Assembly (NCBI GenBank): GCA_964643605.1
Contig: CAZXTF010000010.1
Coordinates: forward strand, 1 to 26,177
Origin: CAMTWJ01 sp964643605
GTDB taxonomy: Bacteria > Patescibacteriota > Saccharimonadia > Saccharimonadales > 2-12-FULL-41-12
Direction: 5' to 3'
DNA: 26,177 nt
Shown here: one piece after another, positions 1 through 6,844 of the stretch
Numbering within the stretch: position 1 is the stretch's first letter
Layout of the letters: each line of letters begins with the position of its first letter
Translations under genes and position numbers: made by a program
The notes under the pieces: generated by a model
The model's input: the letters and a program-made list of their open reading frames with translations, nothing else
Databases searched by the model: none
Told to the model about the DNA's origin: nothing

Positions 1-550
1 CGTAAAAACGGGTTATTCCACCTTCTGCAATTGCCTCAAAGACTACGCCCGCCTCATTTAGACCTGATTGTGGGCGAGCATCTGGACTGTTTTCTATTTG
101 AATTGATACGATAGGTCGTTTGTTAACTTCAATAGGTATTTCTACCCCAGTAAGTCGAGAAGGTTCGGTAGTTTTTGGTGGCTCCTCTTTTTTGACAACC
201 GGTGCTACCTGCGAAGATTTTTTATTAAAGTGTTGCTTGAGTGCATACACTCCCCCTGCTCCGACAATAAGGAGGACAGCAATAATAATGGCGCCGATAA
301 TGCGTTGTTTTTTGCTCTCGGGCCATAGTTTTAGGCCAAGCTCGGTCACTTTGTGATGCAGTTTCTTTTTTTCTACCACTGCTTCGCCTGCGGGAATACT
401 GCCTGCGTCGTTATCGAGCAAACTTTCAGAAACAGTTTCAGTATTCTCCTCCGGTGTCGGTGGATTTATTGGCTCCTCGGGTGGTGGTTCAACCGGAGCG
501 AAATTTGAGGGTTTTTGTGCTTCAAAAGATGGACGTATGTCATCAACCAT
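1..550 (-). CDS. DUF3048 (YerB-like) membrane-anchored protein, 3' part missing
   Basis: The reading frame is open from the start codon to the window edge, so the C-terminal part is missing (about 183 residues visible). Seen: a Pro/Glu-rich cytoplasmic N-terminus (residues 1-80), one membrane helix at about 84-104, a linker, then a segment with PDARPQSGLNEAGVVFE followed by EGGITRF, which matches the start of the DUF3048 domain of YerB-type lipoproteins. The domain would lie outside the membrane. Its biochemical role is not established; an envelope function is inferred from topology. Two start codons are possible, ATG at 556 and ATG at 550. I prefer 550 because a TAAAAT box (558-563) ends 7 nt before it, as at other leaderless starts in this window, and no ribosome site precedes either. 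It lies just downstream of gltX on the same strand with its own probable promoter. Confidence 0.82.
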   Translation of the reverse strand, partial: MVDDIRPSFEAQKPSNFAPVEPPPEEPINPPTPEENTETVSESLLDNDAGSIPAGEAVVEKKKLHHKVTELGLKLWPESKKQRIIGAIIIAVLLIVGAGGVYALKQHFNKKSSQVAPVVKKEEPPKTTEPSRLTGVEIPIEVNKRPIVSIQIENSPDARPQSGLNEAGVVFEAIAEGGITRFY

Positions 551-557
551 AGCCATT

Positions 558-563
558 ATTTTA
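558..563 (-). promoter_or_regulatory. -10 box of the DUF3048 gene, probably leaderless
   Basis: TAAAAT on the minus strand, 7 nt before the ATG at 550. No Shine-Dalgarno sequence lies between. The spacing matches several other start sites in the window. Confidence 0.45.
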
Positions 564-592
564 CAACGGTAATGCTAATTTTACAAAATTAC

Positions 593-1993
593 CTATAAGG
601 TAGCTATTTGTTGGTCAATTCGCTGCATGACTCGCTCTTTGCCGAGAACGTGGAGAGACGGAGCAAGCTCTGGGCTGGCTGGGCTCTGGGTGGTGGCAAT
701 GCGGATAAGACTAAAGAGCACCGCTGGTTTTTCGCCAGTTTCTTCCAGTAATGTATTGAGCGTATTTTGCAGTTGTTCGGTGCTGAAGTCTGTAGTCTCA
801 AGTGCTGTTTGCGCTTTTTCAAGCAGAGCTTTTAATTGAGAAGATTCATACTTCTTTAGCTGCTTGTGTGAGGTGATAAGCTCTGGATTTATTGGCAAGT
901 CGACAAAGAAAAATCGGGTGAGTTCCGGAAGCTCTGCAAAATATTTGAGACGTTCTTGAACAAGCCCTAGTACCTGTTTTTTGTAATCTTCACTTGCATC
1001 TCCAGCTTCTTCAGGCCAGAAAGTAGCAACTTTAGCGTAGAGATCATCTGGCGAAAGTGTACGGATATGAGCTCCGTTGAGCCATAGCAATCGTCTTTCG
1101 TCGAAGTGAGCTCCACCCTTCTGGACTTTTGTTATATCAAATTTCTCGATCAGTTCTTGAGCAGTAAATACTTCTTGCTCGGTGCCGTCACTCCAGCCAA
1201 GTGTAGCTAAGAAATTAAGCATTGCCTCTGGCAAGTAGCCTTCTTCTCTGTACTCCAAGATATCTTTTGCTCCATCTCGTTTGCTGAGTTTTTTGTTGCC
1301 ACCCTGTCCTAGAATCGGCGGGACCGTAGCAATGTGCGGGGCTTTAATGCCCAACGCTTCGTAAAGATTAAAGTAATTACCCTGCGAAGCTAAAAATTCT
1401 TGACCACGCACAATATGAGTAATCCCCATCTCGTGATCATCCACGATATGGGCAAAGTTATACGTTGGAAAGCCATCGGATTTGATCAGAATAAAATCAT
1501 CAATAGTCTCTTCGGTGTAGTTAATTTCTCCCATAACGAGGTCTGTTTTTTTGTACCCTCGAGGTTCTGCCCGAAAACGCAGTGGTTGCGATCCGTCCCA
1601 CTGTGGTGGATTTTCTGGCCGGTGGTTTCGGTATAGAAATGGTTTTTTGTCTTTTTGAGCTTGTTCTCGGAACGCCTGTACTTCCTGTGGTGTATAAGGG
1701 TCGGCATAGGCTCTGCCTGTATCGATAAGCTTTTGAGCATATTCTTTGTATAGATCGAGCCGTTTGCTTTGGAACACTGGCTCTTCATCCCAGCTCAGGC
1801 TAAGCCACTCCAGACAGTCTTGTATGTGCTGGCTACTTCCCTCGACTTCTCGGGCTTGGTCGGTATCTTCGATGCGCAAAACAAACTCACCCTTTTCCGA
1901 GTGTGCAATTAGCCACGCAAAAAGTGCGGTGCGGACACCACCGACATGTAAAAAACCAGTAGGACTTGGTGCAAACCGAGTTTTAACTTTCAT
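593..1993 (-). CDS. gltX: Glutamyl-tRNA synthetase
   Basis: 466 residues, the normal size for a bacterial class I glutamyl-tRNA synthetase, which charges tRNA with glutamate in the cytoplasm. Seen: the N-terminal APSPTGFLHVGG segment carrying the HIGH-type ATP site (residues about 8-19), IEDTDQAR in the Rossmann fold, and KLSKRDGA, the KMSKS-type loop, near residue 239-246. The C-terminal third has the helical anticodon-binding domain. Whether it is discriminating, or also charges tRNA-Gln for a GatCAB route, cannot be told from this sequence alone. The ATG at 1993 is chosen because a TACAAT box with upstream TG ends 7 nt before it, giving a leaderless transcript, and because it gives the usual N-terminus. 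The stop is TAG. Confidence 0.97.
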   Translation of the reverse strand: MKVKTRFAPSPTGFLHVGGVRTALFAWLIAHSEKGEFVLRIEDTDQAREVEGSSQHIQDCLEWLSLSWDEEPVFQSKRLDLYKEYAQKLIDTGRAYADPYTPQEVQAFREQAQKDKKPFLYRNHRPENPPQWDGSQPLRFRAEPRGYKKTDLVMGEINYTEETIDDFILIKSDGFPTYNFAHIVDDHEMGITHIVRGQEFLASQGNYFNLYEALGIKAPHIATVPPILGQGGNKKLSKRDGAKDILEYREEGYLPEAMLNFLATLGWSDGTEQEVFTAQELIEKFDITKVQKGGAHFDERRLLWLNGAHIRTLSPDDLYAKVATFWPEEAGDASEDYKKQVLGLVQERLKYFAELPELTRFFFVDLPINPELITSHKQLKKYESSQLKALLEKAQTALETTDFSTEQLQNTLNTLLEETGEKPAVLFSLIRIATTQSPASPELAPSLHVLGKERVMQRIDQQIATL

Positions 1994-2000
1994 TACCGAT

Positions 2001-2009
2001 ATTGTAACA
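2001..2009 (-). promoter_or_regulatory. Extended -10 promoter of gltX, leaderless
   Basis: Minus strand TGTTACAAT, an extended -10 (TG-n-TACAAT; hexamer 2001-2006). Seven nucleotides separate it from the gltX ATG and no ribosome site fits between, so transcription probably starts at or next to the start codon. Confidence 0.6.
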
Positions 2010-2011
2010 GA

Positions 2012-3034
2012 TTAGAAGCTGTTGACGATGCGAAGTAGCTGGTCTGTCGTGAGGTTGGCGTTGCCTTCTATCTTGTACCATACGCCGGCATTAACCCAAG
2101 TAGCATTGGTGTCGTCGTAGATATATACAGTTTTCCCCTGTTCTTGCCAAGTTTGTTTGTTGGTCTTGGTGGCTAGTTCGTTGTTATAAAGTGATTCGCT
2201 ACTCCAGTTGCTGGTAGCTTGAGTTATTTTGAAACCACGGTCGTCGGTACGGGATTTGAAAGAAACAGTAACTTTACCTGGTTCTGACTGGATTGGTCCG
2301 GCTAGACCAAATCCAGCTGGTTTGTAGCTAGGTAAATGCGCTGCGGATACCCCAGAATTAGTAGCGGCTAGGCGCATTTTGAGGTTTGGTGCATTTTGCC
2401 AGGAGAAAAATCCAACTAACAAAAGTGCTACTAAACTACCAGTGATAGCATTAATCTTTTTGCTACGGAATAGTTTTCGGGTTTTTTTCTCGGAGTATTT
2501 TGTAAGATGTGAAGTGGCATTTTGCATTGCTTGCTCGAAGTGCTGAATAGTTGGAGCTTCGTGTTGCGCAACTTTTTTGCGGGCAGCTGTAGCTCGTTGG
2601 TTTCTAGGATGAGCTACCTGTACGGGAGCTACTGTTTTTGTAAAGGTTTTTATCTCACCAAATCGGGTGATTTTCTTGCTTTGCGGCACAGTTTTCGCTC
2701 GCTCTACTCGGGCGTGAGGGTGCCCTCCAACAGCTGGTGTTGTCTTGGGTTTTGTTGCATGTGAAGCAGCAGGTTTCTTGAGGCCTCTACGTACTAAAGT
2801 ACTCGAACGCTTTACTTTTTTGTGATGGGCGTGGGCTGTATGAGCTTTACCTCGGCTAGTAGCAGCTTTTTTGGGAGTAGGAGTAGCTGCAGTTGTATGG
2901 GTTTTTCGTACTACACCGTCCATAACGATGCCAGTAGATTTCGGAGTTGTCTTAGAGGAGCTGCCAATTAAAGCTCCGGAGCGAGCATCATATCGTTTGC
3001 CGTTTATTTCGATTATATTTTTTGGTGTGCCCAA
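2012..3034 (-). CDS. Unknown membrane-anchored protein with basic Ala/Thr/Lys-rich N-terminus
   Basis: 340 residues. Residues 1-45 include short motifs (EINGKRYDA, IVMDGVVRK), followed by a low-complexity basic region rich in Ala, Thr, Lys and His up to about 190. This region holds two similar basic stretches (RSSTLVRRGLKKP near 76-88 and RAKTVPQSKKITRFG near 112-126). One membrane helix lies at about 196-213. The last 120 residues form an extracytoplasmic domain with a Tyr/Trp-rich end (VYIYDDTNATWVNAGVWYKI) and a closing Leu-rich helix; this layout resembles DUF4367/lipoprotein-carrier-like folds, but that is only a suggestion. The start is TTG at 3034, supported by an AAAAGG ribosome site about 9 nt upstream. 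It is divergent from the PEGA gene and its stop lies 18 nt before gltX starts. Confidence 0.8.
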   Translation of the reverse strand: MGTPKNIIEINGKRYDARSGALIGSSSKTTPKSTGIVMDGVVRKTHTTAATPTPKKAATSRGKAHTAHAHHKKVKRSSTLVRRGLKKPAASHATKPKTTPAVGGHPHARVERAKTVPQSKKITRFGEIKTFTKTVAPVQVAHPRNQRATAARKKVAQHEAPTIQHFEQAMQNATSHLTKYSEKKTRKLFRSKKINAITGSLVALLLVGFFSWQNAPNLKMRLAATNSGVSAAHLPSYKPAGFGLAGPIQSEPGKVTVSFKSRTDDRGFKITQATSNWSSESLYNNELATKTNKQTWQEQGKTVYIYDDTNATWVNAGVWYKIEGNANLTTDQLLRIVNSF

Positions 3035-3122
3035 AGTGGTTAACCTTTTCTTTTGTACCCTAACGTTTGATTGTTACAAGATTTAGTGTAACTCTAGGGA
3101 GGCAAATCGTAAAGTATTTGTA

Positions 3123-3130
3123 TATACTAT
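3123..3130 (+). promoter_or_regulatory. -10 region of the PEGA gene, probably leaderless
   Basis: TATACTAT, containing TACTAT (3125-3130) 6 nt, or TATACT (3123-3128) 8 nt, before the ATG at 3137. No ribosome site is present in the gap. Confidence 0.45.
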
Positions 3131-3136
3131 AGCGTA

Positions 3137-4607
3137 ATGGATTTTCTCGACCCACAAAAAAAACGAAGCAGATCTATCCACCTTACTATCGGTCATACAC
3201 TGATGGCAGCATTGGTGGTAATNNNNNNNNNNATCGCAGGCCTACGGATTTGATGTAGACAGACAGACAGGCGCAGTTATTCGTAACGGCTTGGTATTTA
3301 TCGATAGTGCTCCTAATAATGCACAGATAAAACTGAACGATGTAGTGCAACGTAATCGGACTAACTCTCGTCTTGCTTTACCCGAAGGTCACTACAATCT
3401 AAATCTTCAGAAAAACGGCTATCGTGAATGGAACAGAGGTTTTGAGATGAAGGGTGGGTATGTTGAGCATTTTACGTATCCTTTGTTGATCCCTAACACA
3501 CTTAACACAGTTCGTCTGCAAACACTGAGCGCATTGCCTACTACAGGTTTACAGAGTCCAGATCGTCGTTGGGCATTGTTATCTACACCTACGCTGGGGC
3601 AGTTTATCCAGTACGACCTTAATTCTCTAAAGGATAAAAAGCCCGTTACTGAGACCGTTACCTTCCCAGCAGCTTTATTCAATGCAGCTGCTGGAGCGCA
3701 TCACATTGAACTTGTCGAGTGGTCTACCGACAATAAAAACGTGCTTGTTAGACATAGTTTTACTGGTGGATATGAGTTTTTGGTACTTAATCGAGACGAG
3801 CCTAGCAAATCAGTTAATATCAACCGACAGCTCAAACAGAATCCAGTAAGTGTAGTTTTGCGTGACAAAAAAGCTGACCAGCTATACCTCTCTCAGTCCG
3901 ATGGTGCACTACAAACAGCTTCTCTAAAAGACAATACGACAAAACCGTACCTCACAGGTGTACTGAGCTTTAAGTCTCATGGTAGTGACGTAATGTTATA
4001 TGCTCAAAGTACACCAAATGAACCAACAAAGAACAGAATATTCCTCAAAGATGGCAGCAAGACGTATACGATACGAGATATCCCAGTTGCGGCTAATATC
4101 CCTCTAGAAATCGCTCGCTTTGATGGTAAATGGTACGTTGTAGTTGGTTCTGATGCCGAACAGAAAACCTATGTGTATCAAAATCCGCAGGACTATATAA
4201 ACAAGAATCAAGATAGGCGTCCGACCCCTGTTGCTGTTCTGAAATCTACTGGCCCGATTCGAGAGGTAAAATTTTCGCAGAATACTCGCTTTATCATGGC
4301 AAACAATGAACAACACTTTGCCGTCTACGATGCCGAAACAGATCGCAACTATGTCTACGATCTCGAGGAACCGTTTGATCAATCAGTGAAGCCCAAATGG
4401 ATGGATGGTCATCGGATGATTGTCAGTACTGGTTCGCAATCTATGATCTTTGACTACGATGGTGTTAATATCCAGAAACTTTCTATAGCAGAGAAAACTC
4501 TACCGGTATTCTTTAACCGAGACTATACGTTTATATACACTGTTGCTCCGCAAACAAGCGGCTTTGATATAAATCAGGTTGCTCTTCGAACTCCCGACGA
4601 TCAGTAG
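3137..4607 (+). CDS. PEGA-domain membrane protein, interrupted by an assembly gap
   Basis: Seen: ATG at 3137 opens a frame encoding MDFLDPQKKRSRSIH and then a hydrophobic stretch that runs into 10 N (3223-3232). After the gap a frame reading SQAYGFDVDRQTGAVIRNG continues unbroken to TAG at 4605-4607. The two parts are out of frame across exactly 10 N, but join in frame if the true gap is a multiple of 3. I treat them as one gene: short basic N-terminus, one membrane helix partly hidden in the gap, a PEGA domain (IDSAPNNAQIKLND then LPEGHYNLNLQKNGY), and a long beta-rich region of about 350 residues that looks like a degenerate propeller. PEGA domains are extracytoplasmic beta modules, often tied to the envelope; no enzyme motif is visible. 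Alternatively an internal TTG at 3291 gives a 438-residue product, but that would cut away the anchor. Confidence 0.85.
3223..3232. other. Assembly gap (10 N)
   Basis: Ten undetermined bases inside the membrane helix of the PEGA protein. The reading frames on the two sides only agree if the real length is divisible by 3, so 10 is a placeholder and not the true size. Confidence 0.95.
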
Positions 4608-4610
4608 ACT

Positions 4611-4630
4611 GAAAAGATACGGTACTTTTC
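4611..4630 (+). terminator. Weak terminator-like hairpin after the PEGA gene
   Basis: GAAAAG pairs with CTTTTC around a small bulged TA/TA extension, directly 3' of the PEGA stop and followed by the T-rich TTCTTCT-like end. The stem is short and AT-rich, so the call is tentative. Confidence 0.35.
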
Positions 4631-4646
4631 TTCTGGCGGGTAATGC

Positions 4647-5276
4647 CTACTTGTTACGAGTACCAAGATAAACACCAATGAGCCCAATAATAATACCTGC
4701 ACTACCGATATATAGTGCTGTATTCGCAATACTTCTAGAATCGGCAGCAGCTTGACTGGCTTTTTCGATAGACGCATCAGTTGGACCAGCTACAACTCTG
4801 GTAACCGAGAACGGTCCAGAGTTGCTATCCCCTTTGCTGTGCCCGTTTTCGTTTGGTTTATCCCAGGATACGACCGTACCGTCAGCATAAGTTTGATGTG
4901 CCTTCCACTGAAGTTCGGTGGCTTCTCCTGGAACTTGGCCACTAAACGTAAACTCATCTCTAAAACCAGCTTTTATCTCATTACCGCTCCATGTAATTGA
5001 TTGTATGGTTGCAGTCTCACCTGCGCCGTCCTTTTCAATATTAATTTGCCACCCATTTTTTTGTGTAGGCTGCACATGCTTTAGATTAGCAGGAATAATT
5101 AGCTTAACATTGGTGGTTGAAATATCTTTTTCGTTCGGGACGTTGACAGTAAATGTCTGAAAGCCAGCAACGATTACTTCGGCTGGTTTTACCACGACGT
5201 GAGCTGATACGCTGGCACTAAATGTAAGTGTAGCTACACCAATGAATATCCCAAAAACTGACAGTTTCTTTAACAT
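4647..5276 (-). CDS. YcnI-like DUF1775 copper-associated secreted protein
   Basis: 209 residues. Seen: a signal peptide (1-25) ending VSA, a mature protein starting with His26 (HVVVKPAEV), a beta-rich DUF1775 domain containing Trp76 (NGWQI), a late tryptophan-containing element (VVSWDKP), a linker, and a C-terminal membrane helix (about 185-205) with a short basic tail. In the YcnI family the mature N-terminal His and a conserved Trp form a Cu(II) site; both are present here. It should sit on the outer face of the cytoplasmic membrane and bind or hand over copper. It follows two genes on the same strand and has a strong ribosome site (GAGGAGAG just before the ATG). A separate extended -10 lies in the 34-nt gap, so it may also be expressed independently. 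Confidence 0.9.
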   Translation of the reverse strand: MLKKLSVFGIFIGVATLTFSASVSAHVVVKPAEVIVAGFQTFTVNVPNEKDISTTNVKLIIPANLKHVQPTQKNGWQINIEKDGAGETATIQSITWSGNEIKAGFRDEFTFSGQVPGEATELQWKAHQTYADGTVVSWDKPNENGHSKGDSNSGPFSVTRVVAGPTDASIEKASQAAADSRSIANTALYIGSAGIIIGLIGVYLGTRNK

Positions 5277-5296
5277 GTCTCTCCTCTACTGTCATC

Positions 5297-5305
5297 AGTA
5301 TAGCA
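5297..5305 (-). promoter_or_regulatory. Internal extended -10 upstream of the YcnI-like gene
   Basis: Minus strand TGCTATACT (hexamer 5297-5302), in the short gap between the preceding gene and the YcnI-like gene. It would give a leader of about 14 nt holding the GAGGAGAG ribosome site. Confidence 0.45.
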
Positions 5306-5310
5306 GAGCG

Positions 5311-5835
5311 CTAGAATGTGCTTCGCCGCCACATTTCTTTTCTGTGATTGAACATAATCACCAGCAAAAACAAGAATGTTGTGCCACTAAATACCAGGGC
5401 TATAGTAGCAATTGGGTGTGTTGGTTTGTCTAGGGCGTTGCCTGTAACACCTCGTGATACACGTTGCGAGTAGCTAAAGGTGTAGCTTTTATCCGAGTTG
5501 ACAGTTAGGGACAGATTGTACATGCCTTGATCCGGGAATACATAGTTTGCTGTAACTGAATTGGCAGTAACTTTTATCGGGACCTCGCTTGTTTTGCTCG
5601 TTGCTACGTTGGTTATAGTTAACGTTGTAGTATCTTTATTGATTACTCGAGTTTGAACATCAAAGAATAGATTTGCTTGCTCCTCTGCAACGGGATCATC
5701 ATCTGGCATAATATGCAAAACTGCCCCGATACTTTTTGTGTCGTCACTAATTAAGACATGTGCTGATACAGCTTGCGGCAAGGCCACGACGCAGCTTAGT
5801 AGGATTAATATGCTCAGAAGTATTTTCTTACTCAC
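5311..5835 (-). CDS. Secreted, membrane-anchored protein with predicted mature N-terminal His
   Basis: 174 residues from the GTG at 5835. Seen: a signal peptide (1-25, ending AVSA) followed by His26 (HVLISDD), a beta-rich domain of about 100 residues that includes IGAVLHIMPDDDP and a later FPDQGMYNLSL, and a C-terminal membrane helix with a basic tail (NHRKEMWRR). The architecture copies that of the neighbouring YcnI-like protein: same cleavage site, same first mature residue, same anchor. It resembles small Ig-like YtkA/FixH- or CopC-type extracytoplasmic domains, but I cannot assign a family. A frame without a stop extends to 5901; I choose GTG 5835 because the signal peptide then begins directly (MSKKILLSIL) and it overlaps the upstream gene's stop by only 8 nt (GTGAGTAA), typical of coupled genes. 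A role in copper binding is inferred. Confidence 0.78.
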   Translation of the reverse strand: MSKKILLSILILLSCVVALPQAVSAHVLISDDTKSIGAVLHIMPDDDPVAEEQANLFFDVQTRVINKDTTTLTITNVATSKTSEVPIKVTANSVTANYVFPDQGMYNLSLTVNSDKSYTFSYSQRVSRGVTGNALDKPTHPIATIALVFSGTTFLFLLVIMFNHRKEMWRRSTF

Positions 5836-6616
5836 GATGTGTTTGCTCGCTTTTATTTTGATGAGTATGGTCAACATGTTTACTGTGGTAATTCTGTACA
5901 AATGTAGGCGTGAAGGCGATCAGCGTAATGACCACAGCCCAGGCAGTTGTAAACAAAGTTATTGTTTCAGCTTTATCAAAATGCAGATACTTGTTGTTGA
6001 TGATTTTTGTTGTTCTGAACAGCTCGAGCCCACTCAAAACAACGAGTGCAATAAAAGTAGCCCATCGTACCGCTGGATAGGCTAAGTGCGTGCCAACGGT
6101 CCAAATATGCAGCACCGCCAAGATAAGGCTCCCGTATACCAATCGATGTAGCCACTTCCATTTTCTGTAAGTCATAAAAGACACGACTTTATCAAACGAA
6201 GTAGCGGCCATAATTAGCAGGACAAATAGAGCTATAGCACCACTAGCAAGTGACCACTTGAATAATGGCGGTAACAGCATAATTTCGCTTATGCCACCTA
6301 GCTGTCCCCACAGAGCTACAGTGCCATGTAGCACAGCAAAATAAGCAGCTGACACGCCAATGGCACGTCGAGCGAATTCTAAATGCTTAGTACGATGCTT
6401 GCCTATGACGTACCCAATAGGCGAAATAATCAGAGCTAGGTACCAGTACAGAATACACAGCAGCCCAAATACTTGTTGTGTCCGGATATAGTACAGTTGG
6501 TCGTTCGGTATTCGTAGCCTTAAATAAGCGGCTACAGCTATACTCAAGAGAATAGAGGTGGTCAAAATATAGAAGCGTGTATTCTCGAGCAAGCTGTTGC
6601 TTTTGTATTGTGTCAT
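5828..6616 (-). CDS. Ferric-reductase-like transmembrane protein with His-rich tail
   Basis: 262 residues with six to seven predicted membrane helices. Seen: His97 in AAYFAVLHG, His157 in KWKWLHRLVYG and His170 in LILAVLHIWTVG, spaced like the heme-ligand histidines of the ferric-reductase-like/MsrQ (YedZ) superfamily. No FAD or NAD(P) domain follows, so it would be the heme-b membrane part only. The last 20 residues are His-rich (His244, 247, 250, 252, 260), a plausible metal-binding tail. As first gene of a three-gene unit with two secreted proteins having mature N-terminal His, reduction or handling of copper or iron is likely, but this is inferred from context. A TATATT box lies 9 nt before the ATG and no ribosome site is seen, so it is probably leaderless. 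Confidence 0.85.
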   Translation of the reverse strand: MTQYKSNSLLENTRFYILTTSILLSIAVAAYLRLRIPNDQLYYIRTQQVFGLLCILYWYLALIISPIGYVIGKHRTKHLEFARRAIGVSAAYFAVLHGTVALWGQLGGISEIMLLPPLFKWSLASGAIALFVLLIMAATSFDKVVSFMTYRKWKWLHRLVYGSLILAVLHIWTVGTHLAYPAVRWATFIALVVLSGLELFRTTKIINNKYLHFDKAETITLFTTAWAVVITLIAFTPTFVQNYHSKHVDHTHQNKSEQTHRE

Positions 6617-6625
6617 CTATATATA

Positions 6626-6631
6626 AATATA
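6626..6631 (-). promoter_or_regulatory. -10 box of the putative metal cassette, probably leaderless
   Basis: TATATT on the minus strand, 9 nt before the ATG at 6616, within a very AT-rich stretch. No ribosome site is present. The AT-richness makes the exact hexamer uncertain. Confidence 0.35.
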
Positions 6632-6701
6632 ACTTACTTTAAATTCGGACCTCTAATAAAAAACACAGGACCTAAAACTCATAAAAGAATTTCAAATCCT
6701 G

Positions 6702-6786
6702 TGGTGCCGGAGGAGAGACTCGAACTCTCATGGGTTGCCCCACACGATTTTGAGTCGTGCGCGTCTACCAGTTCCGCCACTCCGGC
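6702..6786 (-). tRNA. tRNA-Leu (anticodon CAA)
   Basis: The minus strand folds as a class II tRNA: acceptor GCCGGAG pairs with CTCCGGC, anticodon stem CACGA/TCGTG encloses loop CTCAAAA (anticodon CAA, reads UUG), a variable arm GGGGCAACCC follows, and the T arm is GAGAG-TTCGAGT-CTCTC. Discriminator A and an encoded CCA end follow. All five arms pair well, so the gene should be functional. Confidence 0.95.
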
Positions 6787-6798
6787 AAATCTCAGACC

Positions 6799-6811
6799 AT
6801 TGTACTATAAT
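6799..6811. promoter_or_regulatory. Overlapping divergent -10 boxes for tRNA-Leu and sortase
   Basis: A 13-bp segment reads TATAAT on the plus strand (6806-6811) and TACAAT on the minus strand (6799-6804). The minus box lies 12 nt before the tRNA-Leu 5' end. The plus box would give the sortase mRNA a leader of about 27 nt. The two boxes are so close that the promoters should compete. Confidence 0.45.
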
Positions 6812-6844
6812 AGAGGTAAGGCTACCATAAGTCTTTTATATTTT

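Noticed and set aside
3270..3300. TTG at 3291 as the true start of the PEGA protein
   Set aside because: The frame is open back to the gap and encodes a typical PEGA-protein lead-in (AYGFDVDRQTG), and an ATG with a membrane helix lies on the other side.
6608..6844. N-terminal extension of the sortase frame upstream of ATG 6845
   Set aside because: It runs through the antisense of tRNA-Leu and past the sortase promoter.
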